From: Meandrina meandrites
Lineage: Eukaryota > Cnidaria > Anthozoa > Scleractinia > Meandrinidae
Assembly (NCBI GenBank): GCA_963693305.1
Contig: OY855915.1
Span: forward strand, 19,467,722-19,531,721
Reading direction: 5' to 3'
DNA: 64,000 nt
The position numbers were made by a program, and so were the translations under genes. The stretch's first letter is position 1. Each line of letters begins with the position of its first letter. The notes beneath the pieces are model-generated. The model saw nothing but the letters and a program-made list of their open reading frames with translations, was not told where the DNA came from and made no database searches. This document shows, piece after piece, positions 38,901-49,700 of the stretch.

Positions 38901-39717
38901 ACTTTTACAACAAAAGAGAATTCGCAAGAAAGAATCCATTTAACTTCCCGTAATTGACGCCCGGATGACGTAGCTGACCAATTACAGGTATCCAATTACG
39001 AAATGCTGTTCCTAATTGGATACACGTGATTGCCGCGCACCAATAACTTCAACTACTACTACCAACAACTTAAACCAATATTCTATTTGCTTTGCATATT
39101 TTTAGGGGATCAGGTGCTACAACCTGTCAAGTCATAAGGATCCCTGTGGTTAACAAGGACAAAGACATCGGGGTGTTCATTTCTTTTTGATCAAAAATTG
39201 TCTTGGATCACAAGTGAATGTTTCTAGACGAAAAAAATTTTAATTGTCTTGAGGAGCTACGAAATAAGGTCGAGAAACTAAGCAAAAATGATTGTAAATA
39301 AGAATTATGAGACAGGTGATCATAACTGCGAGCATTCGACACTTTGTTTCGTAGACTGTCGCTCGAAGAGCGAGAAAAAGCGACGATAATACTACTTCAT
39401 GTTTGACTGGGATATTTAACATTTTCATATTACTCCTTATTTCATGGCTGTGTCTCACAAGAACTGGAAACTACCAAATTCACGAATTCGATTGGCTAAA
39501 ATCGATATTGACCGCTGTCTAGATTTTCCCATCTAGACCGGCGTCTAGAACAGTTACATTTGCGGCGAGAATGTTACAAAAAAAATTGTTTCTGCTAAAA
39601 ACACTAAAAAGAAGAGCCAAAAGGCTTGACGAAAAAATAAATAAAGAGAACGGGTAAACTTTAGCAGATTTAAACTAAAGTAATTTAACATCATAAACGC
39701 TCTTGCTCTTTGGCCAT
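35902..39717. other. Intergenic, no gene recognised
   Basis: AT-rich with short open frames only. Around 38810-39060 and 39490-39550 there are mirrored phrases (tatccaattacgaa / ctaattggataca; tctagattttcccatctaga) that look like remnants of foldback elements, but I cannot define their ends. Confidence 0.4.
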
Positions 39718-39957
39718 AAATGCAAACAGCGGCAGTGAAAAGCTGTGGCTCTATTAGCTCTCACCTTTGTTTTCATTATTGTTTAATTAGTTACCAGTAC
39801 CTCGCTTTGTATTTTTGGGTTTTAAATCTTTCGTTTTTTTTGTAACCGTCACTTCTGAAGACGCGTGCTGTAGCATGCGAAACGTCAAGTAAATTTTAGA
39901 TTATTTTTCAAACCATGCGTAGTTCAGGTGTTATGTTTGTTGCCGCTGTTTGCATTT
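39718..39957. mobile_element. 240-bp element with 17-bp TIRs and a hammerhead-like motif
   Basis: AAATGCAAACAGCGGCA at 39718-39734 is perfectly inverted at 39941-39957. Inside, 39855-39886 reads CTGAAGA, a 7-bp stem with a TGTA loop (CGCGTGC/GCATGCG), then AAACGTC. That resembles the CUGANGA...GAAAC hammerhead core and the conserved hairpin of Penelope-like elements. The junction after the stem is imperfect, so ribozyme activity is doubtful. Confidence 0.45.
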
Positions 39958-40019
39958 TATTTCTCGTCAAAGTAATTTAGCTCAGCCATGCACCAGCTGC
40001 ATCGAGGTGGAATTACAAG

Positions 40020-40085
40020 TACGGGTACTCCAAGTCGCTTTATGTTACAGAAACCGGGATCAGCTCCGGCGCGCGGTATGGGGCA
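40020..40085 (+). mobile_element. SINE tail fragment (second family)
   Basis: The phrase TACTCCAAGTCGCTTTATGT followed by tacagaaaccgggat and agctccggc matches the tail of the 20487-20752 copy read on its minus strand (actagtcgcttcatgctac, ggaaaccgggataagctcc). The head is missing. Confidence 0.6.
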
Positions 40086-40177
40086 CTTTGGCCCCCATGC
40101 AGGAGTTTACCTATTTGGGAAGCGGTTTTCCAATCACTGTCACATTTGTATTATAGTAATGGTATGATCGCCACTGC

Positions 40178-40365
40178 GTAGCTGGCGGTTACGCGCGCGC
40201 GATCGAGTAAGCGGCCAAGCAGCGACAACGAGCGGTGAAGCCGCGAGGGGCCTGGAGTGGAGAAAAACTTTTCTCCTCCCTACGCCCCTCGCGGCTTCGT
40301 CGTTCGTTGTCGCGGCTTTGCCGCTTACTCGCGCGCGCGTTAACCCCAACAAAACCGCCAGCTAC
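40178..40365. mobile_element. 188-bp GC-rich foldback element
   Basis: GTAGCTGGCGGTT at the left is inverted as AACCGCCAGCTAC at the right. Nearly the whole element is self-complementary: cgcgcgcga/tcgcgcgcg, gagtaagcggc/gccgcttactc, gccgcgaggggc/gcccctcgcggc. It stands out as the most GC-rich piece of the window. There are no clear target duplications. Confidence 0.75.
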
Positions 40366-41889
40366 ACTTCACCGCGGTCAAACGTCTGAGGTTGTTTTTG
40401 TTTTTTTATTTCGAGAGAAATCATTCACGTTAACATGGAAGCATCAGTAAGGATATGTAACATGTGTAAGATAGCTGCTGAGTGTAAATATATTTTCAGT
40501 TCCCTCAAACGAGATTCTTTACTTTTAAAATGCTCCGCACCCGAACAAAATCGCTTTGACAATGGCGCCGACAGTCGGCATTTCGCCGTTTTCAAACACT
40601 TAGAGCTCTTTTAGTTAAGTTCCAAAAAAATTGGTAAACCAGGAGAACACTTGTAAAATATCAAACTTTGAACAGTGAAAATGAAAACCTTGTCTTTGAA
40701 TTAGTTTTCTTGTTTGTTTTTTTTTTTTACGTTTTACCGCGGTGAGCAGCTACACAGGCTGATGCAATTAAGGATTCACACTACGAATGATATTTGAAAA
40801 TTCTCTCAACATTAAAATAAGCATCCGTTGGTCCACACTTTTGTTTTCTCTGCACTTTTCCTGACCACGCTAATGCGTTTCCGTTTGAAGACGTACAGCT
40901 CCAGATCTCGTCGGGAACGAAATTGGCATCGCGCAAGAGATGCCACAACATTTTTCTTCATCTCATGCACTTGCTTGTTACTCAACGTGACACACCAAAA
41001 TACTGCGTGACAAAACAAATAAAACCCGATAAAACCCAAGCGATTGTCCTGCGTTCGTTACTGTATCACGCACACTGCACGTACTCCGAGCCGAAAATGA
41101 AAGGATCTGTGTCACATGAATAGACAATATACATATATATATTTTTCATTATTTATGTAGTACATTTAATACAACATAATCATAAATTCGCGTACCTGTT
41201 TTGATCTTCCTTCGGACCACAAAAAACCGACAGATGATGTTTGCTTACAGCTTGTCCAGCAGAAATGTGCTATGCCATCTTTTAAATTCTCCCGGACGTC
41301 TATGTAGTAAAAACGCCATGATTTCACCGTTTTTCGGAGCTTACTCCTAGCTTTAGGTGCAAAAGGGTAAAAGAATTGAACAAAACCCGACGATCCCGCG
41401 CCCGCCGTTTAAACACTTTCTCCAGGCCCTTTTCGCAAGGCCGCGTGTCACACACTGCACTACACCACACTGCTCACGGATCCCTTACGCAAATGAGAGC
41501 TTTCAGAATGTTCTTCATTTCGCAGTCGTTCAACAAATGCTACGCTATGAAAAGCATGACTTGGCGGTCCAAACGCCAGGAAATAATAAACTCGTAGTCA
41601 TAAGACAAGACATGAAAACAAGCACGAACCGATTGCATAGCTGGTATTAATTTGTCACACCTTACTCAAATACTCTTTAATAATTTACAAAGCGCCTTTG
41701 AAGCAACAACGGGTACTTTTGACTTGGAAGAATGCGTTACCCTCCAGTCTTGAAACTGGTCCGTTTTTAAAACGCAGATTTGCATGTTAAACTCTGTTTT
41801 TAGAAGGAAAAGGAAAAAACCTATTGTCATTAAATGGTCAATGCGGGTTTCGTGTTGAAAACGAAACAGAATTGGCCATAATTTCCCCA
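40366..41889. other. Intergenic, upstream of P4HA
   Basis: No gene is recognised. The overlapping open frames at 41357-41650 have no domain that I know. Candidate regulatory sequence cannot be told apart by eye. Confidence 0.5.
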
Positions 41890-42033
41890 CATTTCTTGAC
41901 AGCTTAGAGCATGCGTGATTTCCGCCGTCGCGAAATAAACAAATGGCTATTCACGACCGCGACCAGGCCTAAATTGAATTGAAGTTTAAATCTCCGTAAA
42001 GTTATTCAAACACTACTACGCTTTGGTCTCGCA
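41890..42033 (+). promoter_or_regulatory. Probable 5' flank / 5' UTR of P4HA
   Basis: This is the stretch just ahead of the P4HA start codon. It is somewhat richer in CG dinucleotides (gccgtcgcg, gaccgcgacc) than the surrounding AT-rich DNA. I see no convincing TATA box and cannot place the transcription start. The assignment rests on position only. Confidence 0.3.
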
Positions 42034-42373
42034 ATGGCGGCGAAAATCTTGCTCTTAACCGCTCTTGCTTATTTCATATCAACCACTACATTTGTAGACT
42101 CGGAAGTCTTCACCGCGCTGTCCCATGTGGAACGTTTGATCAACATCGAAATGGAACTATCCGATGCGCTCGAAGATTACATCGTTGAACAGGAATTGCG
42201 GTTAAAGAAATTGCGATCTTTCTCCGAGGATGTAAAGAGGGCGATGGGCCAAGCTGTATCGAACAGGAATGAATATATTGGACACCCAGTCAACACTTAT
42301 CAAATGATCAAGCGATTTGTGAAGGAATGGACTCAACATGTGAAATCCATCGAACAAGAGGGCGACGCTGAAG
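42034..42373 (+). CDS. P4HA: P4HA exon 1: signal peptide and N-terminal dimerisation region
   Basis: This exon opens with ATGGCGGCG and encodes residues 1-113 plus the first base of codon 114. Residues 4-18 are hydrophobic, with likely signal peptidase cleavage near DS-EVF. The following helical stretch (ALSHVERLINIEMELSDALE) matches the alpha-subunit N-terminal region that dimerises in the tetramer. The donor is GAAG|gtaaag. An open frame continues briefly into the intron, but the codon phase fits exon 2 exactly. Confidence 0.93.
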
Positions 42374-45300
42374 GTAAAGCGAATTGCAATGTTTAGGAAA
42401 CTAAAAGCAGAAAAAGCCACATTAAATTGTCGCCTTAAAAGGCGAGAAAGCCAATTTAATGTTACTGACAGAAATCGATTCGCCGAATGAAAATATGGTC
42501 CGAAAGAAAAATAAAACATTGAAATGTCGGTAAACCCTTACAATGTGTAAAACGTGAGAAATGCTGTTGCGTGAACGGGTCATTTAGACGTAATAGTATC
42601 TCTCGTTGTCCCTAAAAAACTATCAAAACATAGAAGATATTGGAAAATCTTTCACACAATTGGGAGGATTTTGTAATGGCGCATTCAGTACCAAAAATAA
42701 CGTCTTTCGTGATTGCTGTTCTAAACAGTTAGATGGACGAGGTGACGGATCGTCAATTTCCGGTCGGACCTACCACTGAAATTTTATTTCGTTAAAACTG
42801 CATTGTAAAACGTTAGATTAAAATCGCTTGGATCTTATGAGCGACTTGTTTATACAAATTGTTGCCACTTTCTTTGGCTGTTACTCCGCGTAGCCGTTGT
42901 ATGTTTTTAGTTTTAAGATTTACTCTGTTAAACCTACATCCTTCCAAAATTCATAAAATCTATTGATGCGATAAAATAACATTTGCGATTAGTACAAAAC
43001 GTTTTTAATAACACGGTGAGTGTTCCGAAAGAAGAGCTAACAAAAACATACAAATTATTATTTGCAGCTTTTATTAAATTAGGGGAAAAAACTGTTTTCT
43101 TTAATCTGCAACCTTCAAGAAACGTTGACTTTTCAAATACAAAGCTTGTGTTGATTGAATGCTACAAATTTGTCACTTTTCTAAATCGTTCCGTCTATTA
43201 TCTCCTAATTGTAATAAATTTGCGAAGTAATTATCGACCTATAATAATTATTGAATCTGCCTTAAATTGCCGTGGATTTTACAAGTAATGAAATGCCTTA
43301 AATCAAAATTATTTGAAGTGCTTTTTTAACAACCGCTAAAGACGGTCCGACCGACACTTTCCGTTATGTCACGAATAACAATCATCGATATTAATAACAA
43401 GAACCTTTTAATAAAATAAAAGTAGCAATGTTTTTATTTGCCGTTTATTTGCTAAAAAATTGTTTACAAATGGAATGTCGGAAAGGTTTTGTTTTACCGA
43501 AAACAATTTTCACTGCGGAACTTGGAATTATGAAATTCGAAAAGACCTAAAATATTAGTAGCTTGATTTTACTCGGGAAAAATAAAACGAAGCGTTTTTA
43601 CCGGTAAGAGACTGTGAGGCCCCGCATGTGTTACCTTTTTTTTTTTTTCAAGTTTAAACAAAGAAGTTTTCCTTATTGTCCTAGTGCGATTAGACAAACG
43701 AACATCTATAATAACGCAGGATAAAGATCATTTTCAACAGCGCATATACGATTTTTGTCACTTTGGGTTATGTTATTCTCATCAACTGACGCCGATTTTT
43801 GGCCATCTTTTTTCTCGTTTGTAACCCATCGTAATCGTCCTTAGTCATAACCACTCTTGTTTATTTTTATTTTAGTATTATCTTTCGGTGTTTTTGCTAC
43901 CTGAGAAAACGATTATTTTGAGGTTTCCTTAGAAACCAGAAGAAAGACTAAAAATATCATGACATAGCCCCTTTAAAAACACGGCGAGCGTTTCAAAATA
44001 GGAGCTAAGAAAAACAAACAAGTTATTTCTATTTAATTGTTTTTCGGACAAGAAATCACTTTTTTTTTCAGTATTTGAGCTTGACGACAAAGCTGGTCTG
44101 AAAATTTAATGGTAAAAATTTTCACATATTCTGTCAAACTCGTATTGTGTACACAATGTACCCTCTTTATAATGGTATACTGGCATAGTTGAAGTATTTA
44201 GCAAGTGTGATGTTTATACGGCATATTTATAATGATCAAGTTCGAGAGAAAAAAATGAAAACATCGAAACCAATCTCTTGCCATTTTCACCAAGAGAAAA
44301 AAAATGCTAAAAACCTTTGCAACGATAGGGGAATTTAAGACAAAAAGTCTTGACTGAAATGAATGGAGAAAATGCTTACAAGACAGAGGTGCAGGGAGAT
44401 TGTCTATGGCGACACTAGGACTTAAAATAATTAATTAACATTTAGCAGAAATCTTTAATTTGTTATTAACTTAAAAACAACGTGGAAAAATAACCAAAAC
44501 ATACAAAATTAGAATACTACTACTCTACATATAATCTGAGAACTGGAAGGATAATTCTAATAAATGCCCTAGAAATTAAGTCGTTTTAGTCGTTTAACAG
44601 GAGATGATTCGAATTCTCCTGAATTTTTAGTTTGTTTGACGGCGCGCTTTCGACAGTTGTTGACCGTTGAAAACCACTCGTTCAGATTGTACCGCTTTAC
44701 TCCCGTAGACTTAAGTTAAAGTTGATTTTGGGATACGTTTTTTGGGAGAAAACCTATCTTGTTTGATATCCTAACTGTAATCTCGTCTGCTTGGCAAAAT
44801 TGCAGGAATACTTTTCGACAGATTCGAAAACTATCGACAACTCTTCCCGGGACAAGATGACCTGGAAGGAGCTATGGCCGCCATTAAGCGACTTCAAGAA
44901 GTCTACAACCTGAAACCGTTCGACTTTACGGGCGGTGAATACGGTATTCGAACAGACTCAGGTTCCCTGATGACTGCTATGGACGCGTTCAAGTTTGGCC
45001 GCGGAGCGTTTGTGTCCGAGGACATGGAAAACACTCGCCAATGGATGGCAGAGTCACTGAGGCTGTTGGATATGGAGCCTATTAACCAGAAAGAGATGCC
45101 AAACAGGTTTTCTGTGCTGGACCACTTAGCTTGGTCTTCCTATCAGGTAACTATATAGGCAGGATTTTGCTTGGGTAGGTGCAAGCACCGAAAGCATGAG
45201 CGTCTAGGGGGGATTTCCCCGGGAAATTTTTTAAAAAAATCAAGTTATTGAAGTCCACTTTTCCTGCGTTCTGAGAGTCATTTTAACATTCCCTCTCAGA

Positions 45301-46669
45301 TTAAGCGGACCTTTGCGACGCGCGAGGGGGTGCGGACGCACCCATCGCACCCCCCCCCCCCCTCTCCCTGCACATTTAAAAATCGTGCTGACAAATGGGA
45401 CGTTAGGAGTATGTTCGATAGCCAAGCTGTTGAAAAATCCATAACGAGAGGGTGGGAGGGCGTTACATTCCTGAGAAAACGGAATATATATCTTGTATTG
45501 TAAGACTAAAATTAGAAAGCTTTACTGTGGACTTTTGACGTATTGTATATGAAATGATTCATATAAGAACTGCGGATATATATGAAGGTGATATGTGATC
45601 TTCGCAGTGAATTTCCAATTTAAGCAATTGGAATGAAGAAGCCTGAAAAAAAAAATCAGATTTTTTCAGGCTTCTTCATTCCAATTGCTTAAAGTGCTAC
45701 TATGATCAAATTCGCATATTTTCTTTTGTAGCCGTTTTAAAATATTAACAAGTACTCTTTATGTGAAGAAAAATGCCGTTTACTTTTCTCCAATATCTCT
45801 TTTCTTTCCAGAGATATTCAAGTTTTAAAAATATGTAAATTAGCAAAGTAATGACGTCATATACTCAACCGAATTCTGATTAAATACGAAGAAAGTGATA
45901 TCTCAGCCAATTTGTGTCGAAAGTCTCTGATTCTTTGCAGTAACACTCTGCTAGTAGTGTTTTACAAGATGAACTTTACACCTTGGTTACCATGGCAACA
46001 TACTAGGTTCCAGATCCCCCCAGTGCTAAAGGCTTTTCTGGCCAATTCTGGCATTCTTTTTTACTATTTGTAAATAATGCTTTTCATGCAAGATCTGCAA
46101 GCATATCAATGAATTTGGCAGACGTCTTGCCTGGGTTTAATTTTTCCAAACTGAAAAATTCTAAAATATTAAAAACAAATTGATGGGGACTGGAAAAGAA
46201 TGAGTTGCCATGGTAACATAATTTTATTACAGGGATAGGTGTGTCATCTGTGGAACTATTAGTCTGTCAAGTTTCAATGGTCTCTGCAGAAAAATGACCG
46301 AGATAACTTAATTTTTGTACTTGACAAAAAATTGGGTTGAGTAGATGACGTCATCAGTCCCCTAATTTGCATATTTTACAATTTTTTTAAGCTAAAATAT
46401 CTCCGGAACTAAAATAGATATTTGAAAACGGAAAACGGCATTTTGAATCTCTTGTTAAATAGTCTTTGAAATGCCTAAAATTTCAAGGGGTGAAAATTTG
46501 ATCATAGTAGCACTTTAAATTGGAAATTCACTGCGAAGATCACATATCACCTTCATATATATCCGCAGTTCATATATGAATCATTTCATATACAATACGT
46601 CATTTCACTCCTTTCACGCTCCCAATGTGTGGCTTCATAGCAAAGTTGGTAGAGCATCGCAGCGGTATC

Positions 46670-46703
<34 letters not shown>

Positions 46704-49700
46704 TGATTTTTTTTTCAGGCTTCTTCATTCCAATTGCTTAAATTGGAAATTCACTGCGAAGATCACATATCACCTTCAGTAGGACTTTTCTTTGTTAGTT
46801 TACGGATGTATCTTATTTTTCACACAGCTTGGCGATGTAGGAAGTGCTATAAATTACACTGTGGAAGCCCTTAAAGTCGGTAAGCATATTAGTAAATGTG
46901 ATTTTTCCCTATTATGTTTTTGATACTGTGTATGATTCAAATTTTAAAGTGCAGTATGCGGTGATCTTCTATTAGAATTGTATTTCCCATTTCGCCTATT
47001 TCTTATCAGAGTCTTGCGCGTTTTCGCTTCAAAATCTGATAAACTTCTAATGAAACGCAAACCGGAAGTGGCGCTGTCTTTTTGCGTTCTGTCCTGAGCA
47101 GCAAATATATATATATACGAATTCCTTGACTTTGTCACATTCTTCATCTCAGTGCCAAATCACGAACGATCCATGGTGAATCTTGGCAACTTTAGGCAAT
47201 TACACAAAGTAAGTGGAGAAGAGAAATCAAAGAAGCCAGAAAACAAGGAGCGAAGATTCACGTATCTGGCGAGAAAACTTCCTCAGTCGATGCTGAAGAA
47301 CTTCGACTGGTTCGAGGAGAGACGCATCTTTAAGAAACTATGTCGAGGAGATCCAATGCCGCATGTAAGTCAATAATCCGGGGGGGGGGGGAGGGGGTGG
47401 GGGAGAAGAGATCCAATACCACATGTAAGTCAATAATCCGCGGCGTGGGGGTGGGGGTGGGGCAGTACATAGTGATGGTGCGTGCACTTCGTAGTTAGTG
47501 TGGCTGTTTTGGATGATGTTACGTAAGAATCTCAGATCTTAACCGTGACCAAATTGAAAAAGCCTACTAAAGTATACTTCAGTCTATTATATCACTCTAG
47601 CGATATTTATGCAGCTTTCCTGTTTACATTATGACTTTTCTTCTCTCCTGCAGGACCCACTTCTGCCAAAAGTAAATTCCTAATGCCTTAGCTAGTTTTG
47701 CTTTCTAGAAACACTCTACAATTCTGATATGACCACGAAATTTGTCTTTTAGAACATCTCATTTACAGTATTCACTAGTGAATATTGGTTCATTGTGATA
47801 CTGTTAAGTTCTACAACAAGAAATGACACTGGACGGACTAAAATCTCTCTGAATTACCAGATGTGTTCTTAAATAAAGTGCTCTTGCGTTTACGGATGCA
47901 TTTGTCAGCCCCTGAGACGAGTACAGGCTGACCCAAAATTTAGATTACCTGTGGTCTGACCTATCGTAAGAGATCACCTCCGCAAGTAGCCTCCCGCCCT
48001 GACGTCTTCGGGTTCGTCACGCGTTCCTCCACTCGTGGGGGAGGAACGCGTGCCCAAAGACGTCTGCCAGGGAGACTACTCCGCAAGCGACCGCTGACAA
48101 AAGCCTGGCATTTTGGGTGGTCGCTTATAAAGAGGGTTCGACTGTAGCGTTTATTGTACACTTGCATAAAACTTTTAACACTTACATTTTGCGTGCTCTT
48201 TGCATCAGGCGCCTCAAAGTCCCGAGAGACTCAGATGCTTCTACAAGACCAACCATCCCCTCTGTACAATTAAACGGTGTCCTGTTGAAGTGGTGTTCAC
48301 AAACCCAGATATCATGATCTTACACAATATAATGAGTGATGCTGAAATCGACAAAGTTATAGAAATATCAAAACCTTTGGTAAGTAATCTCCCCATTTAC
48401 CTACCTCCGCCCCTTACCTGCCTTCTCCTCCCCTTTTCTACTGTAAAATAAGTATTTCAATATCTCCCTAATAGTCGTTTATCAATTTTTATTCTTAGCT
48501 CAACAGAGCAACCGTCCATAACCCAATTACAGGACAGTTGGAGTTTGCGCAGTATAGAATAAGCAAAAAGTACGTAGGTATAAGTAAGCTTATTCCACCA
48601 TGACGTCATTTGGCCATATAAGTCACAGGGGAACAAAATACCACACATTATTACACTGATGTGCCCAATTTTGATATCCCTTATCCGATAGTTTTTCAGA
48701 TAATGCTCTGGAGCGCAAGGATGGCGCAATGGTGAGAGAACTCGCCGACTTCATATGTGGGTTGAGTTTGTTGTTGGTCTTCTTCATTGTTTCCCTCCCG
48801 CAGTAGTTTGGAATAAAGGAAAAACAACTTTACATTAAGATATTTGGAAAAAAAAAATGATGTACCGTGATTGATGTTTTCTAATTATTTTCATTTCAAA
48901 GTTGCTGGTTAAACGGTCGCCATGACGAGATCATCGATCGCGTAAATGAGCGAATGACAGCGCTGACGGGATTAAATTTGAAGACGGCTGAGGATTTTCA
49001 GGTCTTTATATGTTTTCCTTTCCTTTTTTAATTATTTCATGTGTACTACATTGTCTGTTTTGTTTCCTCTTCTCAAAATCCGCAGTTGATAGTGTAAGTC
49101 TTTAGTTTAAAATTCACGAAAGCAGTGGCTTGAATTTGTTTGTATGAAGTGTTAACTGTTAGTTGTTTTTTGTTGGATCGGTACAATCAACTCTCGACGT
49201 GCGGACACCCTGCTATTACGAACAAAATCCAGATACCCGGCGAAAGTTAAAGAGGTTTGACTGGAAACTGACTCCCGCTTTTACATGTACGGACTCTCGC
49301 CATGGCGGAATTATGGACACTTTCGTGGTACCAACATAACAATTTTATTGTTTTAACTCTGGATGAAGCGGACACCAAACACTTCTTGTATAACATTATA
49401 CGTAAAATTGCAGTCTGTTGCTCATTATTTGTCAAAACGAACTTTAAAAGACCTCTCGAATATTTATTTTGGCGTCAATTCCTTCTGTAGCTGTACAACA
49501 GACGTACTTTTCACCCCAGCTCGCGCCTTTTTCTTTCAGACTCTTTAGGAGAGATCAAGCCCTCATCCTCCAATCCCAACAACTGCTTAGCAGTTCCGCC
49601 AGTGTTGATAAGCTCGTCATAGTCTATAGTATTCAACGTATGCTAACGGCAGTTCGTTTTCTCACACCCCGCTATTACGTACAGACACAGACGTTCCGGG

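Larger units (their letters stand above)
45536..46778. mobile_element. SINE cluster in P4HA intron 2 (inverted and tandem copies)
   Basis: Three pieces of one tRNA-derived SINE fill most of intron 2. A tail piece in minus orientation (45536-45659) meets a plus-oriented tail piece at an A/T-rich junction near 45660. The plus piece is split by a TTAA-flanked MITE and resumes at 46515. A further plus copy follows with an intact-looking tRNA head (46631-46702) and a truncated tail ending near 46778. The shared tail includes CAATTGCTTAAATTGGAAAT and GAAGATCACATATCACCTTC. The same family occurs at 20858-21066. Confidence 0.85.
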
